Assembly: GCA_949361645.1 (NCBI GenBank)
Contig: OX442417.1
Location: 14,931,954-14,995,953 of the forward strand
Reading direction: 5' to 3'
Length of the DNA: 64,000 nucleotides
Source of the DNA: Spongilla lacustris
Taxonomy: Eukaryota > Porifera > Demospongiae > Spongillida > Spongillidae
The notes beneath the pieces were generated by a model that was not told where the DNA came from, did no database searches, and saw only the letters and a list, made by a program, of their open reading frames with translations. Position numbers and translations under genes: made by a program. How positions within the stretch are numbered: the stretch's first letter is position 1; each line of letters starts with the position of its first letter. This document shows, one piece after another, positions 41,271 through 52,100 of the stretch.

Positions 41271-43041
41271 AGTCTCGTACCCAGACCCATGTTTTCACAG
41301 CAGCGGATGGATTACATCACCGCTACGCGAAAAGTCCACCGATGGACTAGTTGTAAAAGCGAGTGATGGCAGTGAATATGTTACTGTGAGTGATGTTTTG
41401 TCCGACAGTGAGAATAACGAGAGCAGTGATGGTGCATCCTTTGAGGGTTGTAGTGGGAAAGAAATTATGCCCTCAATTGAGGACACGTGTATCAGTGGCA
41501 GGCAAAGGTGGACCTGATGTAACAGGGAGTGATAGCAGTGAGCCTTTAACTGGGAGCAATGGAGTGTCCAAGTCTGGGGATACTAATACTATTGATGGCA
41601 GTATATCCATAATTGAGGATTGTAGTGAAAATGGAGATTTCTCCACCACTGAGGACACAGCAAAAAGAGATGGTGTGACTCAGTATGATGGCATGATTTC
41701 TACGAGGTTAGAAGTGGCAAGGCGAGAATATTTTATGGAAAGTGGTGTTATAAGTGATGGTCAGATAGAAATTGAAGCAATTGATACAGCTACGACTCAT
41801 TATGATACAGAAATGGTGTATCAGTGAAACTGAAGCAGGTTGGAGTATTGATTTTACTTGCACTGATGAGCACGAAGACTGTATTCTGAATGCTGTTAGT
41901 GATGGTATGATTGATGAAGTCGACATTGAAAGCATTTTGTATAGTGATAGTGAGAACTGCTTTCAGTGCTCTGATGGCTATGCCGTGATTCCTTCAAGAG
42001 ATCAGATTAAGAAAAAGAAAAAGATGTCACAACACAAACAGATTTAACAATAAGTAATGTATTTGACTATATAAAGGACTGTCGTGCCAAAATGGAGGTT
42101 ATTGATAAAGAATTAAAACAACCATGCAGTACAACCTTTTAGTGAGAAGTATTTTGTCAATGATGACTATGTCAAGTTTTATACACGTTTGCCTGATTAT
42201 CATGTCTTGCATACTATTTTTAAGCATGCAAATCGAAAACGCTTAGTTGTTGAACCACAGTGCAAGCTGACTTCTTTCCAGGAATTTGTAGCTGTTCTTG
42301 TGAAATTGAGGTTTAATTGTCCTTTCCAAGACCCTGCCTACCGCTTAAATGTTTCTCTTTCTACAACGACCCGCATATTTCACAAGTGGCTGAATACATT
42401 AGATGATAGATTGCATCCTTTGATTATATGGCCAGATCGTGATGCTACAATGCCTCAGTACTTCCAACTATCATTTGGAACAAAGGGTTACATTAATTAT
42501 GGACTGCTTTGAGGTATTTATTGAGCGACCTTGCAATCTACAAGCAAGAACAGCTACTTGGTCCTCGTACAAGCATCACAATACTGTGAAAGTATTGATT
42601 GGTATAGCTCCTCAAGGGGTTGTATCATTTGTTTCAGAAACATGGGGTGGTCGTGTAAGTGATAAGTACCTTACAAAACATTGTGGTGTACTTGACAAAC
42701 TACTTCCTGGAGATGTTATTATAGCTGATATAGCCGGAGGGTTTAACATTTCTGATTCAGTAGGGATGATGCAAGCAACTCTCCATATCCCTGCATTTAC
42801 CAAGGGCAATGATCAGCTTACTGCTGTAGAAGTTCATGAAACACACACAATAGCTAATGTAAGGATACATGTAGAACGTGTGATAGGATTTATCAAGCAA
42901 AAGTACACTATTCTTCAGAGCACACTTCCTATCCACTTCCTCACTATAACCAAAATGGACAATACACCAGTCATAGATAGGATTGTTCGTGTATGTTGTG
43001 CTCTGTGCAATGTGTGTGAGTCTGTCATACCATTTGATTAG
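41271..43041 (+). pseudogene. ISL2EU-type (Harbinger-related) transposase, decayed
   Basis: Read through several frameshifts, 42150-43041 encodes a DDE_Tnp_4 transposase. It starts with the conserved lead-in LTSFQEFVAVLVKLRFN and [22 protein letters not shown]. After a frameshift near 42490 comes [10 protein letters not shown] (first D), [29 protein letters not shown] (second D), [13 protein letters not shown] and [11 protein letters not shown] (E). The ADIAGGF segment is altered from the usual ADRGF. Upstream (41342-42140) are acidic/Ser-rich segments in three frames. The left boundary is drawn at the agtctcgtacccagaccc end sequence (41271). It pairs with the convergent YqaJ-like gene at 43133-43915, as in known ISL2EU transposons. 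Confidence 0.82.
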
Positions 43042-43132
43042 CATTTTCAAACTGATCCTGACCATAATTGCTTACATTGATGTGTGTATGTATACTTGAT
43101 TGACATGTTTATGACAATTGTAACAATAAGAT

Positions 43133-43915
43133 TCATTTGCTTTTCGTTCCTTTATCTTTAATGCTTATGCTACAATCTGGGCAGTACCAGTCTCCTTTGG
43201 GAATTCGTTTAAGATTTAAACACTTGAGATGGAACCATTCATATTCACACTCTTTATTGTCACAGCCTATCATTTTCCCTTCAGCTGGTTTATCACGGAT
43301 GCAGTATGTTGGTAAAGTAGTACCAGTACACTTTGGTGACTCCACATCTTCATTGTCAGATAATATAGGATGTGCACTGACCTTCTGGGCATCATGTGTC
43401 CTAGTGAACCACTTTCCAACAAGTTCAGGTAGAATGCATTTGTTAAAAAACTCCTGTGCTTTGTGCAAACATTGTTGCCAAAAGCCTTCATCTCTATAGA
43501 TTCGTTCCGTATACAAGCCTTCAGTGTCATGGAAAGTACACACTGTAAAGTCACAGTACTGCAAGCTGCAAACAAACATTTAATTGAGTCTGAACCTGAT
43601 AGTAGTAAGAATGTGCATGATCAAGATGAAGTTCTCCATCCGTGTCTTTAAGGCAGAATGTTTGTCCACAGCAGCTGCTGTTGAAATGCTTTCATGTCAG
43701 TGACTGTAAGGACATTTAATTTCCACTACACCCTCACCACAACACACACAGCTTACAATTGCATCAGGTGATGCTCCAATGAAGGGCCACTGTGGGTTGA
43801 TAACCAAACCACTGTCCTTGATTTTGAAGGAATCATGTGTTTTGCAATTTTTAACTCGATACAACTCAATTCCTTCCTTTTCAATTATCGGCAATAGAGG
43901 TGGACGCAAGTATAA
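43133..43915 (-). pseudogene. YqaJ exonuclease-like protein with C-terminal PHD finger (second ISL2EU protein), decayed
   Basis: Minus strand. 43697-43915 gives the nuclease core NPQWPFIGASPDAIVSC.CCGEGVVEIKCPYS, with the D and E.K residues typical of YqaJ/lambda exonuclease folds. It continues, with frame changes near 43570-43690, through HEYYYQVQTQL-like sequence (HSYYYQVQTQLNV). 43133-43579 then carries a PHD finger (YCI...MIGCDNKECEYEWFHLKCLNL...GDWYCPDC) and a basic end. The N-terminus is missing beyond 43915. It is the partner protein of the adjacent convergent transposase. Confidence 0.78.
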
Positions 43916-44713
43916 TTTGTGACTTTAATTAAAGTGTAAGTGGCTTAACTGACATATGAGATTATAGACATATGTGTTCAACATGGAGTAATAATCACGC
44001 AGTACAAAGAATAACACGGTCAGCTATTATCCCTAGAAACCTGCGAATAGAATAATTTTTTTTTCTAGCTAGGGCTAATATGATATTTTTTATAATAAAA
44101 AGTGGCTCGAGTATTAATTAAAAGTTACTACATGTAAGCGCACGTATAAACGTATAAATCTAACAAAACTGTTCGATACAACACGGCCATGTAAATCCGT
44201 GTCCAATCCCACTACTTACATGTGCTATCTATGGTGTGGTGCAAAAAAATTTGGCGCGTGTCCGCGCGCCCCTCTCATTAATTATTCATAGCGAACCAAA
44301 TCCTGGATCCGCCACTGCTCAATAGACGTGCTATATCCTTACACTTTGCCCCCAATATAATAATTCTACATATAAAATCGCTTCGACACATGACATCACG
44401 TGATCCATGCAACCCATTGCACCTTGTTCCCAGTCCCGTGGGTACGTCTTGATTATTATTGTTTTTAAATTTTTAAAAACAATTCTTCGTGTTTTAAAAA
44501 ATAATTATAGTATACTAGTAAGTCCAACCTTGTCATTTGTAAATTTTGTGTATGAGGTCAGGTGCATATATTGCTCGTGCTTGGAAGGGGGGGAAAAAAA
44601 CGATGGTGTTGTTGCTGTATCTGTCAGTAGAGGAGGGATACCCGGGTAGGCCTATACAACTCTTGATATGACAATTATAATCTCAAACATTGAAGACCTG
44701 AATGTCTGCAGGA
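43916..44713. other. A/T-rich spacer after the ISL2EU remnant
   Basis: No gene or intact right end of the transposon was found. A stretch near 44240-44320 (gcgcgcccctctcattaatt and flanks) is an inverted relative of 63005-63115, indicating another dispersed repeat. Confidence 0.4.
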
Positions 44714-45355
44714 TCATACATGTTGTTTGTAGGTATCCCACTTGAGTCGTTCCCTGCTTGTCTCCCACCATTTATTCTCAGGCAAGTCGCATGGGTCGGT
44801 TATGGTAACACGTTTCATAACTCCGCAAACTATGATGCCATCTCGGGCGCGAATATTTGTGTCGTTGTTCCACACAAATACCCATTCAAGTTCATTGTTA
44901 TCTTTAAAATTCGTATCCAAGCAGGCGACACTTCCAGGAAACGTCCCCTCAACAGTACCCGGTTTCCTCCTCACTTTAGTGCTATCTACGCGAACCTGCA
45001 AGGCTGTCTGCACATAAAGATAATTAACTATCTCCACTTTCGCATAGCGCGGATGTCCAGCATATTTGATGCTCGGTGTCAAAAACACTGCCTTCTCAGA
45101 AGCGTCAACAAAGCACGCTTGATTGTTGACTGCTTTGAAGCCGTTCATAATGATGTCATTTGCTGCGCTGCTTGAGGTGCCGTGAAAGGCTACTGGCCAG
45201 TCTTTGTACTGTAGCTCAAACTGTTCACTCGTGAGACCTACGTCAAGGGAGTAACGCCTCCAGCCATTAGGGTATGGTTCCCCGCCGCCTCCACAAAACA
45301 GTGGCTCAGTATATATATAACTGGTACAAATAGGTGGGGTGCAGGACATAGACAT
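44714..45355 (-). CDS. Uncharacterised intronless protein with HGT motif, possibly ADP-ribosyltransferase-fold
   Basis: 213 residues in one exon. The N-terminus (about 1-35) has a Cys/Tyr-rich stretch, then GW.RYSLDVG, then WPVAFHGTSSSAANDIIMNGF (about 52-72) and AVFLTPSIKYAGHPRYAKV (about 88-106). The pattern HGT...I...GF...(F)LTPSI.YA resembles the H...Y part of the PARP/ART fold and proteins carrying a WPV.YHGT motif in sponges and fungi. A possible third acidic residue lies in NNELEWVFVW, but I cannot assign catalysis. There is no signal peptide or membrane segment. It could be a stand-alone sensor/effector domain. The M at 45355 is chosen because it opens the frame, and methionine 3 is an alternative. 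An exon upstream cannot be excluded. Confidence 0.7.
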   Translation of the reverse strand: MSMSCTPPICTSYIYTEPLFCGGGGEPYPNGWRRYSLDVGLTSEQFELQYKDWPVAFHGTSSSAANDIIMNGFKAVNNQACFVDASEKAVFLTPSIKYAGHPRYAKVEIVNYLYVQTALQVRVDSTKVRRKPGTVEGTFPGSVACLDTNFKDNNELEWVFVWNNDTNIRARDGIIVCGVMKRVTITDPCDLPENKWWETSRERLKWDTYKQHV

Positions 45356-46499
45356 GGTCGATTGAAAGGTCAGGAGCCCGAAGTTTCGTCGATTCTCAGA
45401 TCTATTTTTTAAAAATAATTAAATCACGTGGCACATTGTATCACAGCAAATCGCTGATCTGGGCTTGTGCATGTCAGCAAATTACACATCAGGAGCATAA
45501 TGATATCACAGGCCCGTAGCCAGGTTGTGTGTTGTGGGAGGGGAGACCCCTCCTGCCCAGCTACGGGGTATGGGGGAATGCTGCAAGCTCCTCCATCGGG
45601 GCCTGGGGGGGGGGGGGGGGGGGGGGAGCCCCAGCTGCCAACGCTTTTTTAATGCATAAAACTACAAAAACGTTGTGAATTATTTTTATATTGAAAGAAC
45701 CATAGATCTACTCTATTAATTATCCATAAAAGAACTGATTGTCTGTGAGGGTTAGTAAAAGTTATTGGAAATAACGTAGGCGTGGGTGCGGGATGGGGAT
45801 ATGCGAAGCGCGGAAGCTTTTGATAGTATCTAATGCAATAAGACTTATCACTATTCATAACGAAATAGCACTACAAGAAAATCCTGCGGGTAGACACGCT
45901 AATAGTTTCGGGCCTCAGTAAAGTTCTTGCGACTATACTAATGCTGCCAAGCAAAATAGGGGGATAAAGAGAACACAGATATTAGTAGAGAATTAACCAC
46001 CATGCAACTATCCGCTATGGTTTAACACCGGATTTGTTGTTGCAAGTATGCACAAACATGTGGCTACATCAGAACAATTAAAGGCTTTCGTTTGCCATCA
46101 TCAGAGCAGCCAGCCTATGCCTAAGGGGTTCCAGAGTAAAGTCAAGGAGAAATGGCCTGGGCTTTGAGGATGGGGCCGCTCTGTACTCAATCATGCATTG
46201 AAGTACATGTAGCATGCGTAAAACATTTATTTGTTAATAAATTATGTGATATGTATGATTGCTGTATGCGTGTGTTACAATTATAATTTACAGTGCTTCA
46301 TTTCAGTATAAAATAAAAAATTCACATTCAACACTGGATTACGATTACATCTAGCGGTGATATGATCGACAAAAACCTTCAAACAGGGATTGGCCGGCAA
46401 TTATTGGGGGGCCTAGCTATCCATCTCTACTGTTCTCCACTGCGATTCTACGTGACGATTACATGAGCTGACTAGGCCTACGCCCCTTAAAAGCAAAGC
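45356..46499. other. Intergenic region
   Basis: Contains a 24-base G run (45605-45628) and otherwise no recognisable gene. Confidence 0.4.
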
Positions 46500-46788
46500 G
46501 GTGTAACCAGCTGTTGAATATCAGTTATACACACAGGTGAGGCAAGCACACCTGTGTACACAGATGCATTCTATCACTATAGCCATACATGCCGTCACCT
46601 TAAATACATGTATATAAAAATCGCCACAAATGGCTGACTATCTTACCCCGAGAAGGGGTGTGACCAAGACTACTGGTACCCATTAAGCACACCTGTGTAC
46701 TGCTAGTGTATGGCCTCACACGGCTATGCATGCACGTTGTCTATCACTACCGACAGCCATGTCCTCACCTTACATATTAACAATCACC

Positions 46789-47910
46789 CAGGGTTGCCGA
46801 AGGCCAGTCCGGCCTGCCAGGTCGGCCTGCCAGGCCGGACATTTAGCTTGGCCTGGCAGGCCGGACCGTGACCTGACAGGCCGGCAGGCCGGGATCCACC
46901 CACTTATTATAATAAATTATTAATTCATTTCGCGATGCATGGGACAGTTTCCGAGATAACTTCCTATGTTTTATAACATTATAAAATAATCGTGTTATAA
47001 CATTTGAATTGCTGTATCTGCCGAAGAATAAAGGCTATCGACTTCCTATTTTCAACACTTCATACTACACCATTGCCCTACATTTTTGTGTCTTGCACTT
47101 GCTCAGTACCATCATTGCAACGTTCGATACCCCACCACGTTCAAACCCAACATAACTTTCTGTAGGAGTAATCAAATCGCTTCAAATTCGGTTTGTAGGT
47201 AGAGAGGTCCTATATCTATCGATTTGTTCTGTTCGTTTAACTGATTTTTATGCCATCCGTTACGGAGATATAGTTGAACAAACTATACGTGCACTTTTTC
47301 CCGCTCGATACGCGGCAATAATATAATCACTACCTCCCATACTTTGAGCGGGACGCGATTTGCGCAAATCATCGGCGCGAATCGAGCGGGATCGGAAAAT
47401 GTGCACGTACGTTGTTTGTTCAACTATATCTCCGTAATGGATGGCATAAAAATTAACGAACAGAACAAATCGATAGATATGGGACCTCTCTATAGCTACC
47501 TATAAACCGAATTTGATTACTCCTACATGTACAGATACAGAAACTGAGTCTGAGATACATAACATGCAGTGATGCAAACAGTGCGCTTGCTATCTAAATA
47601 CTCAGTTGTAGTTAACCATGCATTGTGCTTCAGCATGACACACGTCTCCAAACGTTGAGGGAGAAGGTTCCATCTCTGGCGCTGTTGAATCAGCTTAGCT
47701 CGCGAAAACACCCGCTCGGACGGAGCTGAAGAAGTATGAATCTTTAATAAATTGTTTAACAATATCATAATATTTTGTGGTTAGCCATGAATCTTTAATA
47801 AATTGTTTAATAACATCAATTTATCCGACCTGGCAGGCCGGCCTGGCAGGCCGGGACTGTCAGGCCGGCCGGTCACAGGCCGGACCCCGGCCTGACTTTC
47901 GGCAACCCTG
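46789..47910 (-). mobile_element. Second hAT element of the same family, with nested foldback
   Basis: 1122 bases, ends cagggttgccgaa...ttcggcaaccctg, exact 8-base target duplication caatcacc (46781-46788 and 47911-47918). It is a reverse-orientation, internally deleted sister of 12826-14722, with the same GGCCGGCCTG subterminal blocks. The minus strand at 47523-47768 still encodes the hAT C-terminal signature SSAPSERVFSRAKLIQQRQR. A foldback of about 365 bases (47161-47526) is inserted near one end. Confidence 0.92.
47161..47526. repeat. Foldback element inside the hAT copy
   Basis: Long inverted arms begin gtaggagtaatcaaat and end in its complement. The inner part includes gatttgttctgttcgtt and tccgttacggagatatagtt. 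The same inner sequence makes up the centre of the larger foldback at 49845-50626, so they are one family. Confidence 0.85.
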
Positions 47911-48308
47911 CAATCACCACAAGAAGGTTGACTATCTTACTCAAGGCTAGGAAGGGGTGTGGTCAAAGCCAGTCAGTTGTACCCTGAAGTACAGTAAGCA
48001 CACCTGTGTACTGCTGGTGTATAGCCTCACATGGATATGCATGTTGTCTATCATTACCGACAGCCATGCCATCCACAAGATGGCTGTCTATCTTATGGCA
48101 AGGAGGGGTGTGGTCAAAGCCCTGAAGTAGAGTAAGCACACTTGTGTATAGCCTGCCTCACATGGCTATGCATAGTGTCCATCACTACAGCCATGCTCTC
48201 ACCTTACATATGAAAAATCAACACAAGATCTGATCCTCACACCAGTATTGACAGTAATTCCATCCTTATTTGTATAAGAACCATGAAAGATGATCTTACT
48301 TTCAGTGG

Positions 48309-48382
48309 AACGGGGGGGGGGGGGGGGGGGGGGGAGGGTAGTGGGGGTATTTACTCCCCCCCCCCCCCCCCCCCCCCCCCCC
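48309..48382. repeat. Poly-G then poly-C tract
   Basis: About 24 G followed, after a short spacer, by about 27 C. The pair can form a G/C hairpin and is a likely assembly problem. Confidence 0.95.
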
Positions 48383-48482
48383 CAACTTTACCAAGCAGAA
48401 TTACATAACTAACCGTGTTGTACACCATAATCAAAGAGAACTGGAATTGGGATAATTATATTTATTATATAATTATTATATG

Positions 48483-48518
<36 letters not shown>

Positions 48519-48554
48519 ATATAATACAACAGTTCAATAATCTTTTTCACAATG

Positions 48555-49278
48555 CATCTGTGACTGACAAGGCTCGTCTTTTGTCCATCTCTTCACCTCA
48601 TGCCTCTGCTTGGCTGTCAGTCACTCCCTCCCCACGACTCAACCTCCACTTGGAGCCTGCTGAGTTTCAAGTAGCACTTAAGTGGTGGGTATTCCAGTGG
48701 TCCAAGGCCAAAGTTGCCCTCACTGTCCTTCCTGTGTGTTGGATGACTTTGGCCATCACTCCCTCACTTGCAAACATGGAGGGGATGTGGTTTCGCGACA
48801 CAATAAGCTCAGGGATGTGTTTTATGACTTCTGCCAACGTGCTTGCTTGGGTCCACGTCTGGAAATGGGTTATGGGGCGGGATCTGATTCTCAATCCCGC
48901 CCAGCAGATGTTCTTGTTCCTAACTGGGACCTTGGCAAGCCGGCTGCCTTTGTCTTGTCCGTCACGTCTACGCTACAATCAAGTGTTCTGCTAGAAGCGA
49001 GCGTGACGGCTGGTTCGGCAGCCCTGTTGGCTGAGAACAGAAAACACAACAGTAGCGACAAAAAGTGTGATGAATTGGGGTGGGCTTGTATCCCACTTGT
49101 TGTTGAGACCTACGGGTGTTGGGGGGCTGAAGCAGTGGCAGCATTATCAAAGCTTGCAGGTCGTCTCTCCATCAGGAATAATGAACTAAAGTCCAAGACC
49201 ATTTTTAGCCTGTACAGCCGCCTAGGGTTGACATTAGTAAGGGCGAACTGTAGAGCTATCCTATCTAGGTTAACATGA
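48555..49278 (+). pseudogene. 5'-truncated, frameshifted copy of the non-LTR retrotransposon
   Basis: Matches the C-terminal third of the 16603 ORF: DKARLLSISSPHASAWLSV, then, after a frameshift near 48690, CPSCVLDDFGHHSLTCKHGGD, RPADVLVPNWD and LGWACIPLVVETYG, ending AILSRLT. An (ATT)n run (48488-48520) lies upstream. It belongs to the same or a sister family of the intact element. Confidence 0.85.
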
Positions 49279-49496
49279 CTGTTAAAGGACTTACTTTAGT
49301 GTATACAATAATAAATGTGCATTTATTCCTTTCATGTATACCTGTTTATCAAGAAATTATACAGTATCAAATACAAAAAATAATAATATAATATTAGGCT
49401 GTATAAACATCTATAATATATATAATCGTTTTGTGTACATGCATAATGGATCTGGTCAATGCACTGCATGGGGACCTGGGGGTTTTGCAAAACCAT

Positions 49497-49604
49497 GGTG
49501 ATCAGTGACATGTTTGGAAGGCTAAATATCACCCGGTTAGAGCCATAGCAAGGGCCATACTGGCCAGGAATGTGATCCCTACTGACTTTAATTAAATAAT
49601 AATA
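49497..49604 (+). pseudogene. Short 3' retrotransposon fragment with (AAT)n tail
   Basis: Encodes [23 protein letters not shown] sequence and a stop, directly followed by aataataataat. It parallels the fragment at 21253 (ISDMF... and ...FN stop). Confidence 0.65.
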
Positions 49605-49844
49605 ATAATCCTATCAATCCACCCATTTATCAAATGCTTTATGTCCACTGGAAACACCTAATGAAAGCACTGCCCACATTGTATTGTCGCATATCATAGT
49701 CTATGTACTAGGTAATGAGAACAACACCCGGCAGTGAATAGAAAGCAGTTGTAAAGTAATGCCAACCTTTGTATATATAGCATGATCCACATTTCATTAT
49801 CCTTGTAGCAAACTGGTATGTGTAAGAGGCCTGATTTGATAAAT

Positions 49845-50626
49845 GGGACAGTGTCCAGCAAAATCGGCCTTGTGGGGTTATAATTTTATCACTATAAAAA
49901 TTTCACGTTGTACTAAACAACACATCTTCGCAACGGTACTACCGTTTCCTTTAAAATTTCATACACTTGTTCCCACACCATTTCTTTGCGAGAAAATCGA
50001 TTTTTGTGATCTATACCTTTTCCGTGCCGTGGATACAACAATCGTTAACACCGCGGGTTAGAAATCCACATTTCTCCACGAACGAGTGTTGAAAACGTGT
50101 CAAATTCGGAGTGTACATAGAGGAGTCCTGTAGCTATTGATTTGTTCTGTTCGTTAGTTTTTGAATCATCCGTTACGGAGATGCAGTTGAGCAAACTACA
50201 GGCACATTTTCCCGCTTGATTCGTGCCAATGATATCATCACCGCCTTCCCATTCACTGAGCGGTACGCGATTTGCCAAAATCATTGGCGCGAATCAAGCG
50301 GGAAAACGTGCCCGTAGTTGTTCAACTGTATCTCCGTAACGGATGATATATAAATTAACGAACAGAACAAATCAATAGCTACAGGACTCCTCTATGTACA
50401 CTCCGAATTTGACACGTTTTCAACGTGGATTTCTAACCCGCGGGGTTAACCACGGCACGGAAAATGTATAGATTACAAAAATCGATTTTCACACAGAGAA
50501 ATGGTGTGGGAACAAGTGTACGAAATTTGAAAGGAAAAAGTAGTACCGTCGCGAAGAGTACAACGTGCAATTTTTATAGTGATAAAATTATAACCCCACA
50601 AGCCCGATTTTGCTGGACACTGTCCC
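49845..50626. mobile_element. 782-base foldback (giant palindrome) element
   Basis: Arms of roughly 380 bases are near-complete reverse complements. The ends are gggacagtgtccagcaaaat and its complement, flanked by AAAT on both sides. The core shares gatttgttctgttcgtt and tccgttacggagat with 47161-47526. There is no coding potential, so it must depend on another element's transposase. Confidence 0.9.
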
Positions 50627-50995
50627 AAATACATACAACCTGATTTTACGGGTATTAAAATATAAATGTTCCTTATACATGTATATTTCAAAAGTTGACA
50701 AGAACTCATGCATCAAGAACTCATCAAGCAATACTGTCATTCCTTTGCAACTGTCATTTTCAATACCATGTTGTAAAAAGTTGGCAATCTTCTACGGGCT
50801 AAGTATCGAGAGTTACGGCAGTAACAGCCTTATAGGATTTGTGCCGTATTATGAAGCCATTAAAAAACGTGACCCGCGTATAACTCGCGTACCGAGAAAT
50901 GGATAGTTTAGCTCTTTGTTGCTATCGAACCAGAAAGGAAAGACGATCATTTTAATGTATAGTTCAAGTCGATAGACCCTTTACTTTAGGAGAAC

Positions 50996-51000
<5 letters not shown>

Positions 51001-51030
<30 letters not shown>
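51001..51030. repeat. Poly-A tract
   Basis: About 30 adenines. This could be the tail of an old retroposed sequence, but the flanks show no clear target duplication. Confidence 0.9.
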
Positions 51031-51031
<1 letters not shown>

Positions 51032-51603
51032 CGCGTACTGTTCTCGTGCCCAGACGGATTGTTCTCTTCCGAGTTTTTTTCCTGGGCGAGTATAACTCGG
51101 GATAGGAACGGTTTTAAAGAGCGCAAAATACACCAATGGCTTTAGAGTTTCCTGGAACCGCAGGCATCAGATATGTAAATAAAGTATACGTAATCATCAC
51201 GTAATATGGGAGCGCTATATATTAAAAGCGTTCCCATGGCAATATTTCGCGTAAAATTAGAATAATGTGGTCGTTTGTGTACTAGAGCAGCTTTGCTCAC
51301 CACTTTTGGCTAGCGAAGTTGTTTATGTCAAAATGGGAACAAAATAAGAGACTGCACGACGGGAGGATTGCCAAAAGCGAGGCTACGAATTTAAGATAGA
51401 GTCGATGTTGGTACAATAATTATCTGCGGATCCAGAAAAAAGTGAGCGTCTGCTTGTGACAAAGGTAACAGAACTAAACATTGTGTTGCTAGGCAATACT
51501 GAATAACAACGGCTGGATTTAGTTATACAAACGCATGTAATCGTATGTTTGGGCTGTGCAATATAGACACTAATTAAAAAAAAAAATGAATGTAACAAGA
51601 CTG

Positions 51604-51872
51604 TAACAAGATATAAAAACATTCACTCTGAAAAAGTTAGTGGTATATAGGATTTGAAGGCAATGGTGCATGGTATAAAAAGGAAGGGAAATAGGGATTG
51701 GAGATACAATAATTATTCCTATATTTAGCAACATAATTGTAATGCCATTGTACAAAGTGCTAAATTATTGTATCTCCAATCCCTTAATTGTTCCCTTCCA
51801 TTTTACACCACCATTGCCTTCAAATCCTATATACCTCTAACTTTCTCAGAGAGAAAGTTTTTATATCTTGTA
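51604..51872. mobile_element. Foldback MITE of about 270 bases
   Basis: Inverted arms of about 115 bases share taacaagatataaaaac, ggatttgaaggcaatggtg and gggattggagatacaataat with their complements. The loop is near 51735. There is no coding potential. Confidence 0.85.
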
Positions 51873-52100
51873 CTGACTGAATATGTAACGGGAAGCACAA
51901 GAATGAGCTAGAAATTCTAGCAACCTATAAAGTGTACGTGTGCTCTGCAGGACCCTGATCACTCAGTAGGCTTAGCTAAAGAGCACATAAATCAATACAG
52001 CTGCAGTGCATTCACTGATATACGCGTTTGTAGAATGCAAGTGCGTATACTGATGTTATATACGACGAGATGAATACAATGACATGTAATCTTGCCAGTT

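Larger units (their letters stand above)
46500..48235. repeat. Satellite-like repeat of about 150 bases, split by a hAT element
   Basis: Four or so diverged copies share agcacacctgtgtactgcta, catggctatgcat, ttgtctatcactaccgacag and gaaggggtgtggtcaaagcc. They lie at about 46530-46680, 46684-46790, 47925-48070 and 48080-48235. The hAT copy 46789-47910 lies inside the array. Confidence 0.75.
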
